Shown here piece after piece: positions 36,894-47,333 of a DNA stretch of 64,000 nt. A model generated the notes under the pieces. It made no database searches. It was not told the DNA's origin and was given only the letters and a program-made list of their open reading frames with translations. Made by a program: the position numbers and the translations under genes. The stretch's first letter is position 1, and each line of letters begins with the position of its first letter. Origin of the DNA: Bradyrhizobium agreste (GTDB lineage Bacteria; Pseudomonadota; Alphaproteobacteria; Rhizobiales; Xanthobacteraceae); contig NZ_JACCHP010000008.1 of NCBI RefSeq assembly GCF_016031625.1, positions 1 to 64,000 of the forward strand, read 5' to 3'.

Positions 36894-37886
36894 CTAAGAC
36901 AACGGCGAGACGGATCGTGCGAAATCTTCGGCAGTATCCGCTCGTTCCGAAGTGCAGATGATGGAGGGGGCTTGTCCAGTTGTCATGTGGGTAGCCTCCT
37001 GTAACAATATCTCTCGCATCCACAGGCTTTCTGGATCGCTATTGTGAAGCACGGGCCATTGGACGGACTCAGTGAAGGCCGGAAATGGCTGCGGAAGCTC
37101 GGCAATCCGAAGGGGGATTGTTCTTTGGAAATGCTTTACGAGGCCTAATGGCATCGTCCCGATGCGGTTCGTGCCTACCAGCAGGGGCGGGATCATGCTG
37201 AAGCTCGGCACGAGAATGTCGATGCGCCGATTGAGACAGAGATCGAGTAGAAAGCGTTCCTCGACCGGCGTCTTGCGCGCGCCTCCGAGCTTAACCGCAA
37301 CATGGCCCATCGACATATAACGATCAAATGTAAGCCGCTGTAGCAGTTGGTTGTTCGTGCAGCAACCTACGCAGACGAGTCTCTCCTCGAATAGGGCCGC
37401 CCTGGGGTGCGCGCTGGACATGAATAATTCCGGCAAGATAACAAAATCGACTTCGCCGCGGCGGAGAAGCTCATCGTGCCCATCAGGGAGCGCCACGAGT
37501 TCGCAGCTGACGGCAGGTGCTTCTCGCGCGACGCGCTCCACGACATTTCGAAAGAATACGATTGATATAAAGTCAGAAAGGACGATCCTAAATCGCCGGT
37601 TCGACCGAGCTGGGCCGAACACGTCCCGCGCGATAATTGAGAGCTCAATGTGCGTTAGAGCCTCGCGCACAGGAGCTGCGAGTCCTTCCGCGCGTGAGGT
37701 CGGGACAAGTTCCCGCCCCCTCATCCCAAACAGCTCGTCACGGAAATAGGAACGCAGCCGGGCAACGGCTGCACTCATGGCCGGCTGACTAAGGTTAATC
37801 TTGCGTGCCGCTGCGCTGAGGTTGCGCTCGGTCATTAGAGCATCCAGCGCGACGAGAAGATTTAGATCCAGACCTTTGAAACGCAT
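36894..37886 (-). CDS. nodD2: NodD2, LysR-family nodulation regulator
   Basis: 330 residues. N-terminal winged helix-turn-helix ([20 protein letters not shown], then [15 protein letters not shown]) binds nod boxes; residues 90-300 form the inducer-binding domain. In B. japonicum NodD2 represses nod genes and is itself raised by NolA. It is very similar to the adjacent NodD1 over the first 200 residues, and diverges in the inducer domain and C-terminal tail (16 residues longer than NodD1). Upstream lies a remnant of nolA with a MerR-type promoter that points at this gene (38232-38262). Confidence 0.95.
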   Translation of the reverse strand: MRFKGLDLNLLVALDALMTERNLSAAARKINLSQPAMSAAVARLRSYFRDELFGMRGRELVPTSRAEGLAAPVREALTHIELSIIARDVFGPARSNRRFRIVLSDFISIVFFRNVVERVAREAPAVSCELVALPDGHDELLRRGEVDFVILPELFMSSAHPRAALFEERLVCVGCCTNNQLLQRLTFDRYMSMGHVAVKLGGARKTPVEERFLLDLCLNRRIDILVPSFSMIPPLLVGTNRIGTMPLGLVKHFQRTIPLRIAELPQPFPAFTESVQWPVLHNSDPESLWMREILLQEATHMTTGQAPSIICTSERADTAEDFARSVSPLS

Positions 37887-38149
37887 GTCTTCTTATCCGG
37901 CACGAACGCAATTGCGACGCATACAACGAGCGGTGACGGCTGCGTCTGGAGAGGTCCTATTGGCCCGCCCGACTGGACATCGTTTCCGTCGTACGATCGC
38001 GAGAAGACGCTCGTGAAATGACCGCGACAATGAGAGAGGCGGTGGGCGAGCCAGCAGAGGCCGGAAGCCGTCGGGAGTCCCGAAGCTGATCGGCTCGCCG
38101 CTTCCAGCGAGCCACGCAACAGGACCGGGTCAGTTGGTTAATGGCAGAT

Positions 38150-38262
38150 CGACCAATTGTCCGGCCAGCGCCATGAGTTCGCCAACGCGCCCAGTCCACG
38201 GCCGCGTAGCGCAGCGTTAGTCACGGCGGCCAACCTACAACCTGACGCGGTGTGCGATTCAA
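38150..38262 (-). pseudogene. Remnant of the nolA 5' end and its promoter
   Basis: The plus-strand text from about 38170 to 38262 aligns with the nolA start region (GAGTTCGCCAACGCGCC against AAGTTCGCCAATGCGCC, then CCTACAACCTGACG in both). On the minus strand the promoter part is intact: TTGAAT, 19-bp spacer, TAGGTT at 38232-38262. Only the start and the first helix-turn-helix codons of nolA remain, with gaps. Confidence 0.65.
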
Positions 38263-38520
38263 GCGATATTATCGGGCAAGCCAAACATTATCGCACTGGA
38301 GGAGGCGTGTTCTGCCGGGATAGTACCGGATGTCGCCTGTTTGCGGTGCAAGCGCACCAAACCTCAGCTGCGAGGTCGTCACGCTCGCCAGTCGACAAGT
38401 CCTCGCAACCGATCGCCCTCTCCTGCAGCTTCGCCCCAGAGACGCTGAAGTGACGAAAGCAGCTGAGGACGTCGAAGGATTGTTAGCGCATTTGGAGCTT
38501 GCTGAGAGCGGCTTATGGTT

Positions 38521-39465
38521 TTAGCAGCGCCTGCGAGTTGGAGGCTCCTGAGGCGCAGATGCCATCTTGGATGCTTCCTCCAGCAATATCCGCCGCATCC
38601 AAATACTCGCCGGGTCCGTGTTGTGGAACGCAGGCCACTGCACAGCCTCGGTGAATGTGGGCAGGGGGAGCGGTGGTTCAACGATCCGCAGTGGCATCCG
38701 CTGTTCGAAGTGTTTGGCGAGTCGTAAGGGCATTGTGCCGATACGGCGCGTGTCTAACAATATGGGCGGAATCAGGCTAAAGCCCTGCACAACGATCTCA
38801 ATGCGTCTCTTGACGCCGTGCTCAAGCAAAAACCATTCTTCGAGGTTTGGTCTGAGCGCCCGTCCGAACTTCGCCGTAACGTGGCCCATCGAAATGTATT
38901 TCTCGAACGTAAGTTGTCGCGATAGCTGCTTGTTCGCGCGGCATCCCACGCATACGAGGGTCTCGTCGAACAGCGTCGCTTTGGGATGCGAGCTCGACAT
39001 GAACAGTTCCGGCGAAATGAGAAAGTCGACCTCGCCCCGGCGGAGCAGCTCATCGGGTTCATCGGAGAATGGTAGCAATTCGAAGCGCACCGCGGGAGCT
39101 TCCTGTGCAAGACGGTCCACAATCCTGCGCAAAAAGACGATCGTCATGAAATCGGAGAGAATGATCCTGAAGCGTCGGCTCGACTGCGTCGGGTCGAACG
39201 CGTCCCGTGATATGATCGAGTGTTGGATGTGCAGCAGCGCCTCGCGAACCGGATCTGCAAGCGCCTCCGCGCCAGGTGTCGGGACGAGCTCGCGACCTCT
39301 CATGGTAAATAGATCATCGCGGAAATAGGTACGCAGCCGCGCAATCGCAGCGCTCATGGCGGGCTGGCTCAGGTTAATTTTGCGCGCCGCCGCTGTGAGG
39401 TTGCGTTCCGTCATCAGAGCATCGAGCGCAACGAGAAGGTTTAGATCAAGTCCCTTGAACCGCAT
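38521..39465 (-). CDS. nodD1: NodD1, LysR-family flavonoid-responsive activator of nod genes
   Basis: 314 residues. Same N-terminal helix-turn-helix as NodD2 ([34 protein letters not shown]). It is transcribed away from the nod box at 39477, 12 bp from the start codon, the classic divergent nodD1-nodA arrangement. It should bind that box, activate the nod operon with flavonoids or isoflavones, and control its own synthesis. Confidence 0.96.
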   Translation of the reverse strand: MRFKGLDLNLLVALDALMTERNLTAAARKINLSQPAMSAAIARLRTYFRDDLFTMRGRELVPTPGAEALADPVREALLHIQHSIISRDAFDPTQSSRRFRIILSDFMTIVFLRRIVDRLAQEAPAVRFELLPFSDEPDELLRRGEVDFLISPELFMSSSHPKATLFDETLVCVGCRANKQLSRQLTFEKYISMGHVTAKFGRALRPNLEEWFLLEHGVKRRIEIVVQGFSLIPPILLDTRRIGTMPLRLAKHFEQRMPLRIVEPPLPLPTFTEAVQWPAFHNTDPASIWMRRILLEEASKMASAPQEPPTRRRC

Positions 39466-39476
39466 CTTATGAGTCT

Positions 39477-39525
39477 ATCCATCGTGTGGATGTGTTCTAT
39501 CGAAACAATCGATTTTACCAAATTG
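39477..39525 (+). promoter_or_regulatory. nod box of the nodABC operon
   Basis: ATCCATCGTGTGGATG followed by ATCGAAACAATCGATTTTA and CCAA: full agreement with the 47-49-bp NodD-binding consensus, including the ATC-N9-GAT type dyads. It lies between divergent nodD1 and the nod operon, about 765 bp before the nodA start. Confidence 0.95.
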
Positions 39526-39574
39526 CGGGATGTTGGATAGCAAACATCAGTTTGGAAGAGTAATCAGGCATACA

Positions 39575-40237
39575 ATGATGGCTGCTGGCCGTTCCCGGGC
39601 TCAGAGTGAAACGCCTCGACGTGCGAGCATCCGCCACATTCGTTGCGAGGGCGGCTTTACGCGTGCCATGCGAGCCGCGCTAGATCTTCTCGGTGTGAAG
39701 CGCGCTCGATCGGACGCCAAGCGGCGCCCTATAAACGTTCGTATGCGTATCTCATCCGTTTCCATATCTGTGATTTACCGGCGTACACTTGAGAGCGCGC
39801 TCAACCTCATTCTACGTTCGCGAAACAGCGGCAGGCGCGGATCGCGGATGCCAAGTAGTACCGGCGACTCTCCAAAGGACTCGCCTCTCCACCGCATTGG
39901 GGGCGTGTCCAAGATGCATAAGAACCAGATTGAGCTGATGCCACTGCGACACGCCGTTGAGGCTCCTCGCATCGATAGCCTGCCCTCAGACGTCAAAACG
40001 TCGACAGCGGCACGGGATGAGCTGGAAAAGCTCGGTGCCGCAGACAGGTTCTGGGTCGTCCAATCACCTCGTCGGCATCTTCCGACATATCTCGCGCGGG
40101 GCATTAGCCGGATGACGATTGCGAACTGTGCGATCGCTTCGTCGGGAACGGCGCATGGTGCGGTGCAGGCGAGGGGCGCCGAGCTCCGACGGGGCGCGGC
40201 GGGGCATTTCAGCATTGATCAGCGGGTCGCCGGGTAG
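39575..40237 (+). CDS. Uncertain open frame between nod box and nodA (position of nodK/nodY)
   Basis: 220 residues from the ATG at 39575; the open frame begins at 39530, right after the nod box and probably ahead of the transcript start. Bradyrhizobium nod operons carry a poorly conserved first gene (nodY or nodK) at this place. The sequence is basic and low in recognisable structure; the middle part [20 protein letters not shown] looks the most protein-like. I cannot tell whether it is a true nodK/nodY or a decayed one. If translated it would be the first gene of the operon. Confidence 0.4.
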   Translation: MMAAGRSRAQSETPRRASIRHIRCEGGFTRAMRAALDLLGVKRARSDAKRRPINVRMRISSVSISVIYRRTLESALNLILRSRNSGRRGSRMPSSTGDSPKDSPLHRIGGVSKMHKNQIELMPLRHAVEAPRIDSLPSDVKTSTAARDELEKLGAADRFWVVQSPRRHLPTYLARGISRMTIANCAIASSGTAHGAVQARGAELRRGAAGHFSIDQRVAG

Positions 40238-40290
40238 CCAGTTCAGTGTCCATCTCCGCTCCTATTTTCACTGGCGCAAGGAAGCCCGCC

Positions 40291-40923
40291 ATGAACATCG
40301 CCGTATCTCGGACTGCGGAAGCTCCTTCTGCACGCGCCCAAGTGCAGTGGAGCCGTCGCTGGGAGAACGAACTGCGGCTCACCGATCATGCCGAACTCGC
40401 CGAGTTCTTCCGCAAGAGTTACGGGCCGACCGGTGCTTTCAACGCGCAGCCATTTGAGGGCAACCGAAGTTGGGCCGGGGCAAGACCTGAGCTCCGCGTA
40501 ATTGGTTACGACGCGCGCGGGGTAGCTGCTCACCTCGGGCTACTACGCCGCTTCATCAATATTGGTGGGGTCGATCTCCTGGTGGCCGAACTGGGGCTAT
40601 ATGCGGTGCGTCCGGATCTCGAAGGGCTGGGAATCAGCCACGCAATGCGCGTGATGTATCCCACACTGCAGGAGCTTGGGATTCCATTCGGCTTCGGCAC
40701 AGTTCGGCCTGCGCTTGAGAAACATATGACCCGACTGGTCCAAAGGCAGGGGCTCGCCACCCTCATGTCTGGCATTCGCGTCCGCTCCACGCACCCGGAT
40801 GTCTATCCCAACTTGTCGCCGATCCGTATCGAAGACGTCATCGTGGTGGTTTTCCCGGTTGGACGCTCGATAAGCGAGTGGCCGGCCGGGACAATCATCG
40901 ATCGGAATGGGCCTGAGTTGTGA
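40291..40923 (+). CDS. nodA: NodA, N-acyltransferase of Nod factor synthesis
   Basis: Transfers a fatty acyl chain to the free amino group on the non-reducing end of the chitin oligomer. 210 residues from the ATG at 40291, the usual NodA length, with AAGGA ahead of it; the open frame starts at 40246. Conserved blocks: [66 protein letters not shown] and [14 protein letters not shown]. The stop overlaps the nodB GTG, so translation is coupled. Cytosolic, likely membrane-associated with NodC. Confidence 0.97.
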   Translation: MNIAVSRTAEAPSARAQVQWSRRWENELRLTDHAELAEFFRKSYGPTGAFNAQPFEGNRSWAGARPELRVIGYDARGVAAHLGLLRRFINIGGVDLLVAELGLYAVRPDLEGLGISHAMRVMYPTLQELGIPFGFGTVRPALEKHMTRLVQRQGLATLMSGIRVRSTHPDVYPNLSPIRIEDVIVVVFPVGRSISEWPAGTIIDRNGPEL

Positions 40924-41579
40924 AGGAGCTTTTGCCCCTATCTGCTGTCCGCTGCGACTACGCTGACGTGAGCGGAAGTCGCCCCGTCTATTTGACGTTC
41001 GATGACGGGCCAAATCCATTTTGCACGCCAGAGGTGCTCGATGTGCTGGCGCAACATGGGATTCCGGCGACGTTCTTCGTGATCGGCACGTACGCGGCCG
41101 AACAACCCGAACTCATTCGACGAATAATCGCGGAAGGGCACGAGGTTGCGAACCACACGATGACGCATCCGGATCTATCCAGATGCGTACCGGCGGAGGT
41201 ACGTGATGAACTTCTGACGGCGAGCGAGGCGATCCGTTCGGCGTGCCCGCAGGCCTCACCCAGGCACATGCGAGCACCTTACGGTATGTGGACGCAAGAG
41301 GTGCTCGCTGTCTCAGCGAGCGCCGGTCTCACAGCTGTGCACTGGTCGGTCGATCCGAGAGATTGGTCCCGCCCCGGGGTCGATAGAATCGTGAATTCAG
41401 TACTGGCGAGCGTTCGTCCGGGTGCAATTGTGCTCCTGCACGACGGATATCCTCCCGATGAGGAGCGACCGTGCACTGATGCCACGCTGCGCGATCAGAC
41501 CGCGATGGCACTGTTACATCTGATCCCGGCACTTCAACTGCGCGGGTTTGTAATCCGTCCACTCCCTCAACTTCACTGA
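40920..41579 (+). CDS. nodB: NodB, chitooligosaccharide deacetylase
   Basis: Removes the N-acetyl group at the non-reducing end of the chitin oligomer. 219 residues, GTG start overlapping the nodA stop. NodB homology domain of carbohydrate esterase 4: TFDDGPNP (catalytic Asp-Asp, near residue 25), [14 protein letters not shown] (metal-binding His-x-x-x-His, near 75), RAPYGMW (near 118), WSVDPRDW and LHDGY. All metal and catalytic residues are present. Confidence 0.97.
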   Translation: MKELLPLSAVRCDYADVSGSRPVYLTFDDGPNPFCTPEVLDVLAQHGIPATFFVIGTYAAEQPELIRRIIAEGHEVANHTMTHPDLSRCVPAEVRDELLTASEAIRSACPQASPRHMRAPYGMWTQEVLAVSASAGLTAVHWSVDPRDWSRPGVDRIVNSVLASVRPGAIVLLHDGYPPDEERPCTDATLRDQTAMALLHLIPALQLRGFVIRPLPQLH

Positions 41580-41596
41580 GCGAAAATTGACACCCT

Positions 41597-42973
41597 ATGG
41601 ACCTGCTCGCTACAACCAGTGCTGTCGCTGTTTCGTCTTATGCGCTGCTCTCGACGATCTACAAGAGCGCGCAAGCGCTTTATGCGCAACCGGCGATTAA
41701 CTCATCGTTGCAGGATAACCTGGGACGATCGGAGATGGTCCTTCCCAGTGTAGACGTCATCGTGCCGTGCTTCAACGAGGACCCAATCACGCTCGCCGAA
41801 TGTCTGGAGTCGCTTGCGAGTCAAGACTACACCGGAAAGCTACGGGTCTATGTGGTCGACGACGGATCTGCAAATCGCGATCTTGTCGCGCCTGTGCACA
41901 AAATCTATGCGAACGATCCGAGGTTCAGCATCATCTTGCTGGCAAAGAACGTTGGAAAACGCAAGGCGCAGATCGCTGCGATACGCAGCTCATCCGGTGA
42001 CCTGGTCCTTAACGTCGACTCGGATACGATACTTGCCGCTGACGTTGTCACGAAGCTGGTATCGAAGATGCATGACCCGCAAATCGGGGCGGCCATGGGT
42101 CAGTTGATAGCGAGCAATCGCAGCCAAACCTGGCTGACCAGGCTGATCGATATGGAATACTGGTTGGCGTGCAACGAAGAGCGCGCGGCGCAGGCGCGTT
42201 TCGGTGCCGTTATGTGCTGCTGCGGCCCATGTGCCATGTATCGTCGCTCCGCGCTCGCCTTGCTTCTCGATCAATACGAAGCGCAATTCTTTCGTGGAAA
42301 GCCGAGCGATTTCGGCGAAGATCGCCATCTAACGATCCTCATGCTCAAGGCGGGGTTTCGAACCGAATACGTCTCAGACGCGATCGCAGCAACAGTCGTC
42401 CCGGACCGCCTTGGGCCATATCTACGTCAGCAACTCCGCTGGGCCCGCAGTACCTTCCGGGACACGTTCCTCGCATTGCGCCTGCTACCAGAGCTCGATG
42501 GTTATCTGACGCTGGATGTTATCGGGCAAAATCTCGGCCCGTTGCTTCTCGCTCTTTCATCACTGGCTGCGCTCGCGCAGCTCCTAATCGCAGGCTCTGT
42601 ACCCTGGTGGACGGGATTGACGATTGCAGCAATGACAATGGTCCGGTGCAGTGTGGCAGCCATTCGTGCTCGCGAACTGCGTTTTCTCGGCTTCTCGCTC
42701 CACACGCCGATCAATATCTTTCTCTTACTTCCTTTGAAGGCCTATGCGCTTTGTACATTGAGCAACAGCGATTGGCTATCGCGCAAGGTCGCCAACGTGC
42801 CGGCCGACGGGGAACAGCAATCTGTCATTCTGCACCCGAACGCTGGACGAAGTGCTGCAAGTAAATTGGCAAGGTCTAGTACGAGTCGTAAGGCAAGGGT
42901 TTCCCAGTGTCCCTCGAGTCTGTCGGCAACAGAGAGTGTTTGCGGTAGCGATCGTTCGACTGCCTGCAAGTAG
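41597..42973 (+). CDS. nodC: NodC, chitin oligosaccharide synthase
   Basis: Membrane-bound family 2 glycosyltransferase that polymerises N-acetylglucosamine into the Nod factor backbone. 458 residues: N-terminal hydrophobic segment, VDVIVPCFNEDP (near 52), VVDDGSAN, NVDSDTIL (DxD-type, near 140), GPCAMYRR, GEDRHLT (catalytic Asp region), and the processivity motif QQLRWARS (near 282); C-terminal membrane segments at about 305-390. The tail after residue 395 is Ser-rich. Lengths near 485 are usual in B. japonicum, so the C-terminus may be slightly truncated or shifted. It ends 10 bp before nodS. Confidence 0.95.
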   Translation: MDLLATTSAVAVSSYALLSTIYKSAQALYAQPAINSSLQDNLGRSEMVLPSVDVIVPCFNEDPITLAECLESLASQDYTGKLRVYVVDDGSANRDLVAPVHKIYANDPRFSIILLAKNVGKRKAQIAAIRSSSGDLVLNVDSDTILAADVVTKLVSKMHDPQIGAAMGQLIASNRSQTWLTRLIDMEYWLACNEERAAQARFGAVMCCCGPCAMYRRSALALLLDQYEAQFFRGKPSDFGEDRHLTILMLKAGFRTEYVSDAIAATVVPDRLGPYLRQQLRWARSTFRDTFLALRLLPELDGYLTLDVIGQNLGPLLLALSSLAALAQLLIAGSVPWWTGLTIAAMTMVRCSVAAIRARELRFLGFSLHTPINIFLLLPLKAYALCTLSNSDWLSRKVANVPADGEQQSVILHPNAGRSAASKLARSSTSRKARVSQCPSSLSATESVCGSDRSTACK

Positions 42974-42983
42974 GTATTGGCTC

Positions 42984-43613
42984 ATGATCCAGCACGCAAA
43001 CCATCAGCTATTAGAGCGAGAGCTGGCTGCCGACGATCCATGGCGGCTCGACAGCAGTTCCTTCGAGCAGGAGCGATACGCGCAAATGCTCCGGATGTCG
43101 CGTTGCGACGGAGATGTTTCGTGTGCCCTCGAAGTAGGATGTGCAGCCGGTGCATTCACGGACATGCTGGCTCCGCTATGCGAGCGGCTCACCGTTGTCG
43201 ATGTCATGCCGCAGGCGATCGAGCGAGCGCGACTACGGACCAGGAAGTGGTCACATATCACGTGGGTGACCTGCGACATTCAGCGGTTCTCGACCACTGA
43301 ACAGTTCGATTTGATCGTCGTGGCTGAGGTTCTTTACTACCTCAAGGACATTGTCGAGATGGATGCGGCTATCCGCAACCTGGTGAGTATGCTTGCGCCA
43401 AATGGAGCTCTGATTTTCGGGTCCGCACGTGATGCCACATGTCAACGATGGGGGCATGCTGCTGGTGCCGAAACGGTGATCGCTCTCTTCAACGAGAGCC
43501 TATCGGAGGTCGAACGTCTGCACTGCAAGACCGAGTCGGTCAACGAAGACTGCTTGATCGTCCGGTTCCGGAAGCCGGGTCACTCGTCAGAACAATCAAA
43601 CGTCGGCCACTAG
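42984..43613 (+). CDS. nodS: NodS, N-methyltransferase of Nod factor
   Basis: Uses S-adenosylmethionine to methylate the free amino group at the non-reducing end, after NodB. 209 residues from the ATG at 42984. The open frame extends back into nodC (to 42852), but MIQHANHQLLERELAADDPW is the NodS N-terminus. SAM-binding motif LEVGCAAGAFTDML near residue 48, VVDVMPQAIERAR near 72, and motif LIVVAEVLYYL near 108. Confidence 0.95.
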   Translation: MIQHANHQLLERELAADDPWRLDSSSFEQERYAQMLRMSRCDGDVSCALEVGCAAGAFTDMLAPLCERLTVVDVMPQAIERARLRTRKWSHITWVTCDIQRFSTTEQFDLIVVAEVLYYLKDIVEMDAAIRNLVSMLAPNGALIFGSARDATCQRWGHAAGAETVIALFNESLSEVERLHCKTESVNEDCLIVRFRKPGHSSEQSNVGH

Positions 43614-43626
43614 ACCAGGGGATCGT

Positions 43627-45336
43627 ATGCGCATCTGCGGCATCAAGTTAACACATGACGGGGCAATTGCTGTCGTCGAGGACGGGCGGCTTGTCTTTTG
43701 CACCGAGCAAGAAAAGCTCGGCAACGGTCCACGCTACCAATCCGTCGAGAATCTCGATGCAGTCGTGCTCGCCTTGGCGGAGCATGGCCTGGATCCGCGG
43801 GACATCGATCAGTTCGTCATCGACGGCTGGGATGGGGAGATTGAGTCGCAGTTCCAGGTCCTAAGTGGAGCTGTGCCGATCGCGCTGAAGGGGGCGCCAT
43901 ATGTCGAGCGCCATGCTGAGGGCCTTCTTGATTCCGTCGACGGCTTTGGCCTGATCCTCGGAGGCAAGGTGTTTCCATACAAGAGCTACCCGCACGTCAC
44001 AGGCCACGTCGCGTCAGCATATAGCACCAGTCCGTTTGCCAGCGCGGGAAAACCCGCGTTCTGTCTGGTATGGGACGGCTGCATCTTTCCACGTCTTTAC
44101 TATGTCGAACCTCGGGGGGCACGGCTCATTGCATCCCTGTTTCCGATGATCGGACATGCCTATGCTGCCGCGGGCCTTCACTTCGGCCCATACAGGCAGC
44201 CGAACCGCTCCAGTTGGGATTTGGGCATCGCCGGCAAGCTGATGGCTTACATCGCGCTTGGCTCTGTCGACGAAAGCATCGTCGCAGTGTTTCAGGAGCT
44301 CTATGAAAAGCGCTTCGCCGCTGACACGGAGCAGGCTCGTCGCTACCGCGCTGAGATCAACAATGCGGAAGCGTCTCTTGCAGCTCTGCACGACTTCTTC
44401 GAGGCAAGCGCTTTGCGCCTGACGGACAAGCGAGGGGAGGACGTCCTTGCGTCGTTTCATGTCTTCGTGGAACGTCTTCTTGTCAAGGAAATGGCGGTGG
44501 TTCTGCTGCAACACTCGTCGCTTCCGGGAGCGCGAAATCTATGTATCGCCGGAGGCTGCGGTCTCAACATCAAGTGGAACAGCGCGCTTCGTGCGACTGG
44601 ATTGTTCGATGATGTTTGGGTGCCGCCGTTTCCGAATGACAGCGGCTCGGCAATCGGCGCTGCTTGCGGCGCGATGGCGGCGCAAAATGGCTTCGGGCCA
44701 TTGGAATGGTCAGTCTACAGTGGTCCGGCCCTGCAGGACAGCGAGCTTCCGCCGGATTGGGAGGCGGCGCCGTGCAGTCTGCGTGAACTTGCGGCGATTC
44801 TCGCGGACGACAAGCCGGTCATCTTCCTTTCCGGGCGCGCCGAACTTGGGCCGCGGGCGTTGGGCGGCAGAAGCATTGTTGCAGCCCCGACCTGCCCGGC
44901 AATGAAGGATCATCTCAACGACATAAAGCGTCGCGAGCACTTCCGACCGGTGGCGCCGATCTGTCTGGAGGATCGAGCGCCGGAGATTTTCAGCCCTGGT
45001 ACGCCAGATCCCTACATGCTGTTCGATCACCAGACCCGCGCGGAATGGCGCGACAAGGTCCCCGCTGTCGTCCATCTCGACGGTTCGGCGCGGCTGCAGA
45101 CAATCTCCCGCAACTCTCCGCACAAAATCGCCGAGCTTCTCGTCGAATTTGAAAAACTTACCGGCATTCCGCTGCTCTGTAATACGAGTGCCAACCTCCA
45201 CGGACGTGGCTTCTTCCCGGATGCTGCCGCGGCATGCCAATGGGGACGCGTTGAACATGTGTGGTGCGAGGGCCTGCTCTGGACCAAAACGGTCGTAGGG
45301 AAGCCATCGTCGGCTGAACGACTTTTGCCGGCCTAA
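43627..45336 (+). CDS. nodU: NodU, Nod factor 6-O-carbamoyltransferase
   Basis: Carbamoylates the non-reducing terminal sugar. 569 residues. The N-terminal ASKHA-fold half begins [20 protein letters not shown] and contains [15 protein letters not shown], the His-rich site. The C-terminal half carries [30 protein letters not shown] and [11 protein letters not shown]. Start ATG sits 13 bp after nodS. It shares the carbamoyltransferase fold with NolO further downstream. Confidence 0.95.
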   Translation: MRICGIKLTHDGAIAVVEDGRLVFCTEQEKLGNGPRYQSVENLDAVVLALAEHGLDPRDIDQFVIDGWDGEIESQFQVLSGAVPIALKGAPYVERHAEGLLDSVDGFGLILGGKVFPYKSYPHVTGHVASAYSTSPFASAGKPAFCLVWDGCIFPRLYYVEPRGARLIASLFPMIGHAYAAAGLHFGPYRQPNRSSWDLGIAGKLMAYIALGSVDESIVAVFQELYEKRFAADTEQARRYRAEINNAEASLAALHDFFEASALRLTDKRGEDVLASFHVFVERLLVKEMAVVLLQHSSLPGARNLCIAGGCGLNIKWNSALRATGLFDDVWVPPFPNDSGSAIGAACGAMAAQNGFGPLEWSVYSGPALQDSELPPDWEAAPCSLRELAAILADDKPVIFLSGRAELGPRALGGRSIVAAPTCPAMKDHLNDIKRREHFRPVAPICLEDRAPEIFSPGTPDPYMLFDHQTRAEWRDKVPAVVHLDGSARLQTISRNSPHKIAELLVEFEKLTGIPLLCNTSANLHGRGFFPDAAAACQWGRVEHVWCEGLLWTKTVVGKPSSAERLLPA

Positions 45337-45337
45337 G

Positions 45338-46258
45338 GTGAACATGTCCACCGTAGCAATCGACCTTGCCGGGGTAAGTAAGTCATTTGGCGGCAAGCTC
45401 ATCGTCAATGAGCTGTCGTTGTCGGTTGCGCGCGGAGAATGCTTCGGCCTGCTCGGGCCGAATGGAGCTGGCAAGAGCACGACTGCACGTATGCTTCTCG
45501 GCATGATCTCGCCGGACGCAGGCAAGATTACGGTCCTGAATGAGCCTGTACCTGCACGTGCTCGGCTAGCACGTGTGCGCATCGGCGTGGTGCCGCAGTT
45601 CGACAACCTCGAACTAGGATTCACCGTAAAAGAGAACCTGCTGGTGTTTGGCCGTTACTTCGGCATGAGCGCCCGCAAGATCGAGGCGGTCGCTCCCTCG
45701 CTGCTCGAGTTTGCGCGCCTCGAAAGCAAGGCGGATGTGCGTGTCGCTGAGCTGTCCGGCGGCATGAAACGGCGGCTGACGCTGGCGCGCGCCCTGATAA
45801 ATGATCCACACCTGCTCGTGATGGACGAGCCGACGACCGGCCTCGACCCACATGCACGTCACCTGATCTGGGAACGCCTGCGAGTTCTGCTTGCGCGTGG
45901 CAAGACGATTCTCTTGACCACGCACTTCATGGAAGAGGCCGAGCGCCTATGCGACCGGCTGTGTGTGCTTGAGGGGGGGCGCAAGATCGCCGAAGGCAAG
46001 CCCGACGCCTTGATTGACGAGCATATCGGCTGCGACGTGATCGAGATCTATGGTGGTAATCCACATGAGCTCAGTGAGCTGATCAGGCCTCATGCGCGAA
46101 ACGTCGAAGTGAGTGGAGAGACGCTGTTTTGTTATGCGGCACATCCGGAGCAGGTACGCGCGCAACTGCGCGGGCGAGCGGGCCTTCGCATTCTGCAGCG
46201 CCCGCCGAATCTCGAAGACGTGTTCTTGCAGCTGACCGGGCGCGAGATGGAGAAATGA
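45338..46258 (+). CDS. nodI: NodI, ATPase of the Nod factor exporter
   Basis: ABC ATPase that drives lipochitooligosaccharide export with NodJ. 306 residues with a GTG start at 45338; ATG 45344 is the alternative. Walker [10 protein letters not shown] near residue 42, signature LSGGMKRRL near 140, Walker [14 protein letters not shown] near 160 and the switch His in [10 protein letters not shown] near 193. One base separates it from the nodU stop and three bases from nodJ. Confidence 0.96.
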   Translation: MNMSTVAIDLAGVSKSFGGKLIVNELSLSVARGECFGLLGPNGAGKSTTARMLLGMISPDAGKITVLNEPVPARARLARVRIGVVPQFDNLELGFTVKENLLVFGRYFGMSARKIEAVAPSLLEFARLESKADVRVAELSGGMKRRLTLARALINDPHLLVMDEPTTGLDPHARHLIWERLRVLLARGKTILLTTHFMEEAERLCDRLCVLEGGRKIAEGKPDALIDEHIGCDVIEIYGGNPHELSELIRPHARNVEVSGETLFCYAAHPEQVRAQLRGRAGLRILQRPPNLEDVFLQLTGREMEK

Positions 46259-46261
46259 TCG

Positions 46262-47050
46262 ATGGGTGAAAGCTATGCCGCGGTGATGCCGGCTAACGCG
46301 TACAACTGGATCGCAGTGTGGCGTCGAAATTGTCTTGCGTGGCGGAAAGTCGCTCCTGCGTCGGTGCTCGGCAGCCTCGCAGATCCTCTAACCAATCTAT
46401 TTGGCCTGGGCCTTGGCCTTGGCGTAATCGTGGGAAGCGTCGAGGGTACCTCGTACATCGCGTTTCTGGCGGCTGGCGTGGTCGCGACCAGCGCGATGAC
46501 TTCCGCGACCTTCGAAACACTCTATGCGACCTTTGCGCGCATGGACATGAGCCGCACCTGGGAGGCGATCCTGTCCACGCAGCTCACGCTTGGCGATATC
46601 GTGTTAGGTGAGCTGGTCTGGGCGGCCAGCAAGTCCGTTCTCGCCGGAACAGCAATCGGCACTGTCGCTGCCACGCTTGGTTATGCCTCCTGGCCGTCCA
46701 TCTTCTATGCGATGCCAGCTGTCGCACTTACCGGCCTTGTCTTCGCCAGCCTGGCGATGGTCGTCATATCTCTCGCACCAAGCTACGAGTACTTCGTGTT
46801 CTACCAGACGCTTGTGCTAACGCCCATGATGTTTTTGTGTGGCGCGGTCTTTCCGATGAACCAATTGCCGAGCTCGTTTCAGCACTTCGCCGGCTTGTTG
46901 CCCCTCGCACATTCGGTCGACCTCATTCGACCTGTGATGCTTGAGCGCGGCGCCGGCGACGCTGCTCTGCATGTCGCCGCGCTGTGCATGTACGCAGTAT
47001 TTCCCTTCTTCGTGTCGACGGCACTACTTCGGCGTCGCCTGCTCCGTTGA
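46262..47050 (+). CDS. nodJ: NodJ, permease of the Nod factor exporter
   Basis: ABC-2 type inner-membrane permease, partner of NodI. 262 residues with six membrane segments; conserved blocks [38 protein letters not shown] and [17 protein letters not shown]. Completes the nodABCSUIJ operon. No nolMN genes follow, unlike the B. japonicum order as I recall it. Confidence 0.96.
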   Translation: MGESYAAVMPANAYNWIAVWRRNCLAWRKVAPASVLGSLADPLTNLFGLGLGLGVIVGSVEGTSYIAFLAAGVVATSAMTSATFETLYATFARMDMSRTWEAILSTQLTLGDIVLGELVWAASKSVLAGTAIGTVAATLGYASWPSIFYAMPAVALTGLVFASLAMVVISLAPSYEYFVFYQTLVLTPMMFLCGAVFPMNQLPSSFQHFAGLLPLAHSVDLIRPVMLERGAGDAALHVAALCMYAVFPFFVSTALLRRRLLR

Positions 47051-47333
47051 CATGAAGTGGCGGGAGAGCAAACCAAACTCGATGAATGCGGGCTCTCGAT
47101 GCCGTTTGCCACGGCATGAGGCGATTCGAACCGTCGCGGCCGCGCTGATTGCTAAAGGACGCGATCAAGCCGGGAGTAGGGCCTGTTGGTCCGAGCCTCC
47201 ACTACCTCGATAGGCGCTAAGCAATGAGACGGACTTGGACGCTTGGTCGTGCTGTCTGTCCGTCGCAGCCGCCGGAGCGTGACAGTACAGATAACGTATG
47301 GGGAATGGCAGCTAGCCTTTCCCTAATGATCAA

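Noticed and set aside
42852..42983. N-terminal extension of NodS inside nodC
   Set aside because: The NodS N-terminus and normal length start at 42984.
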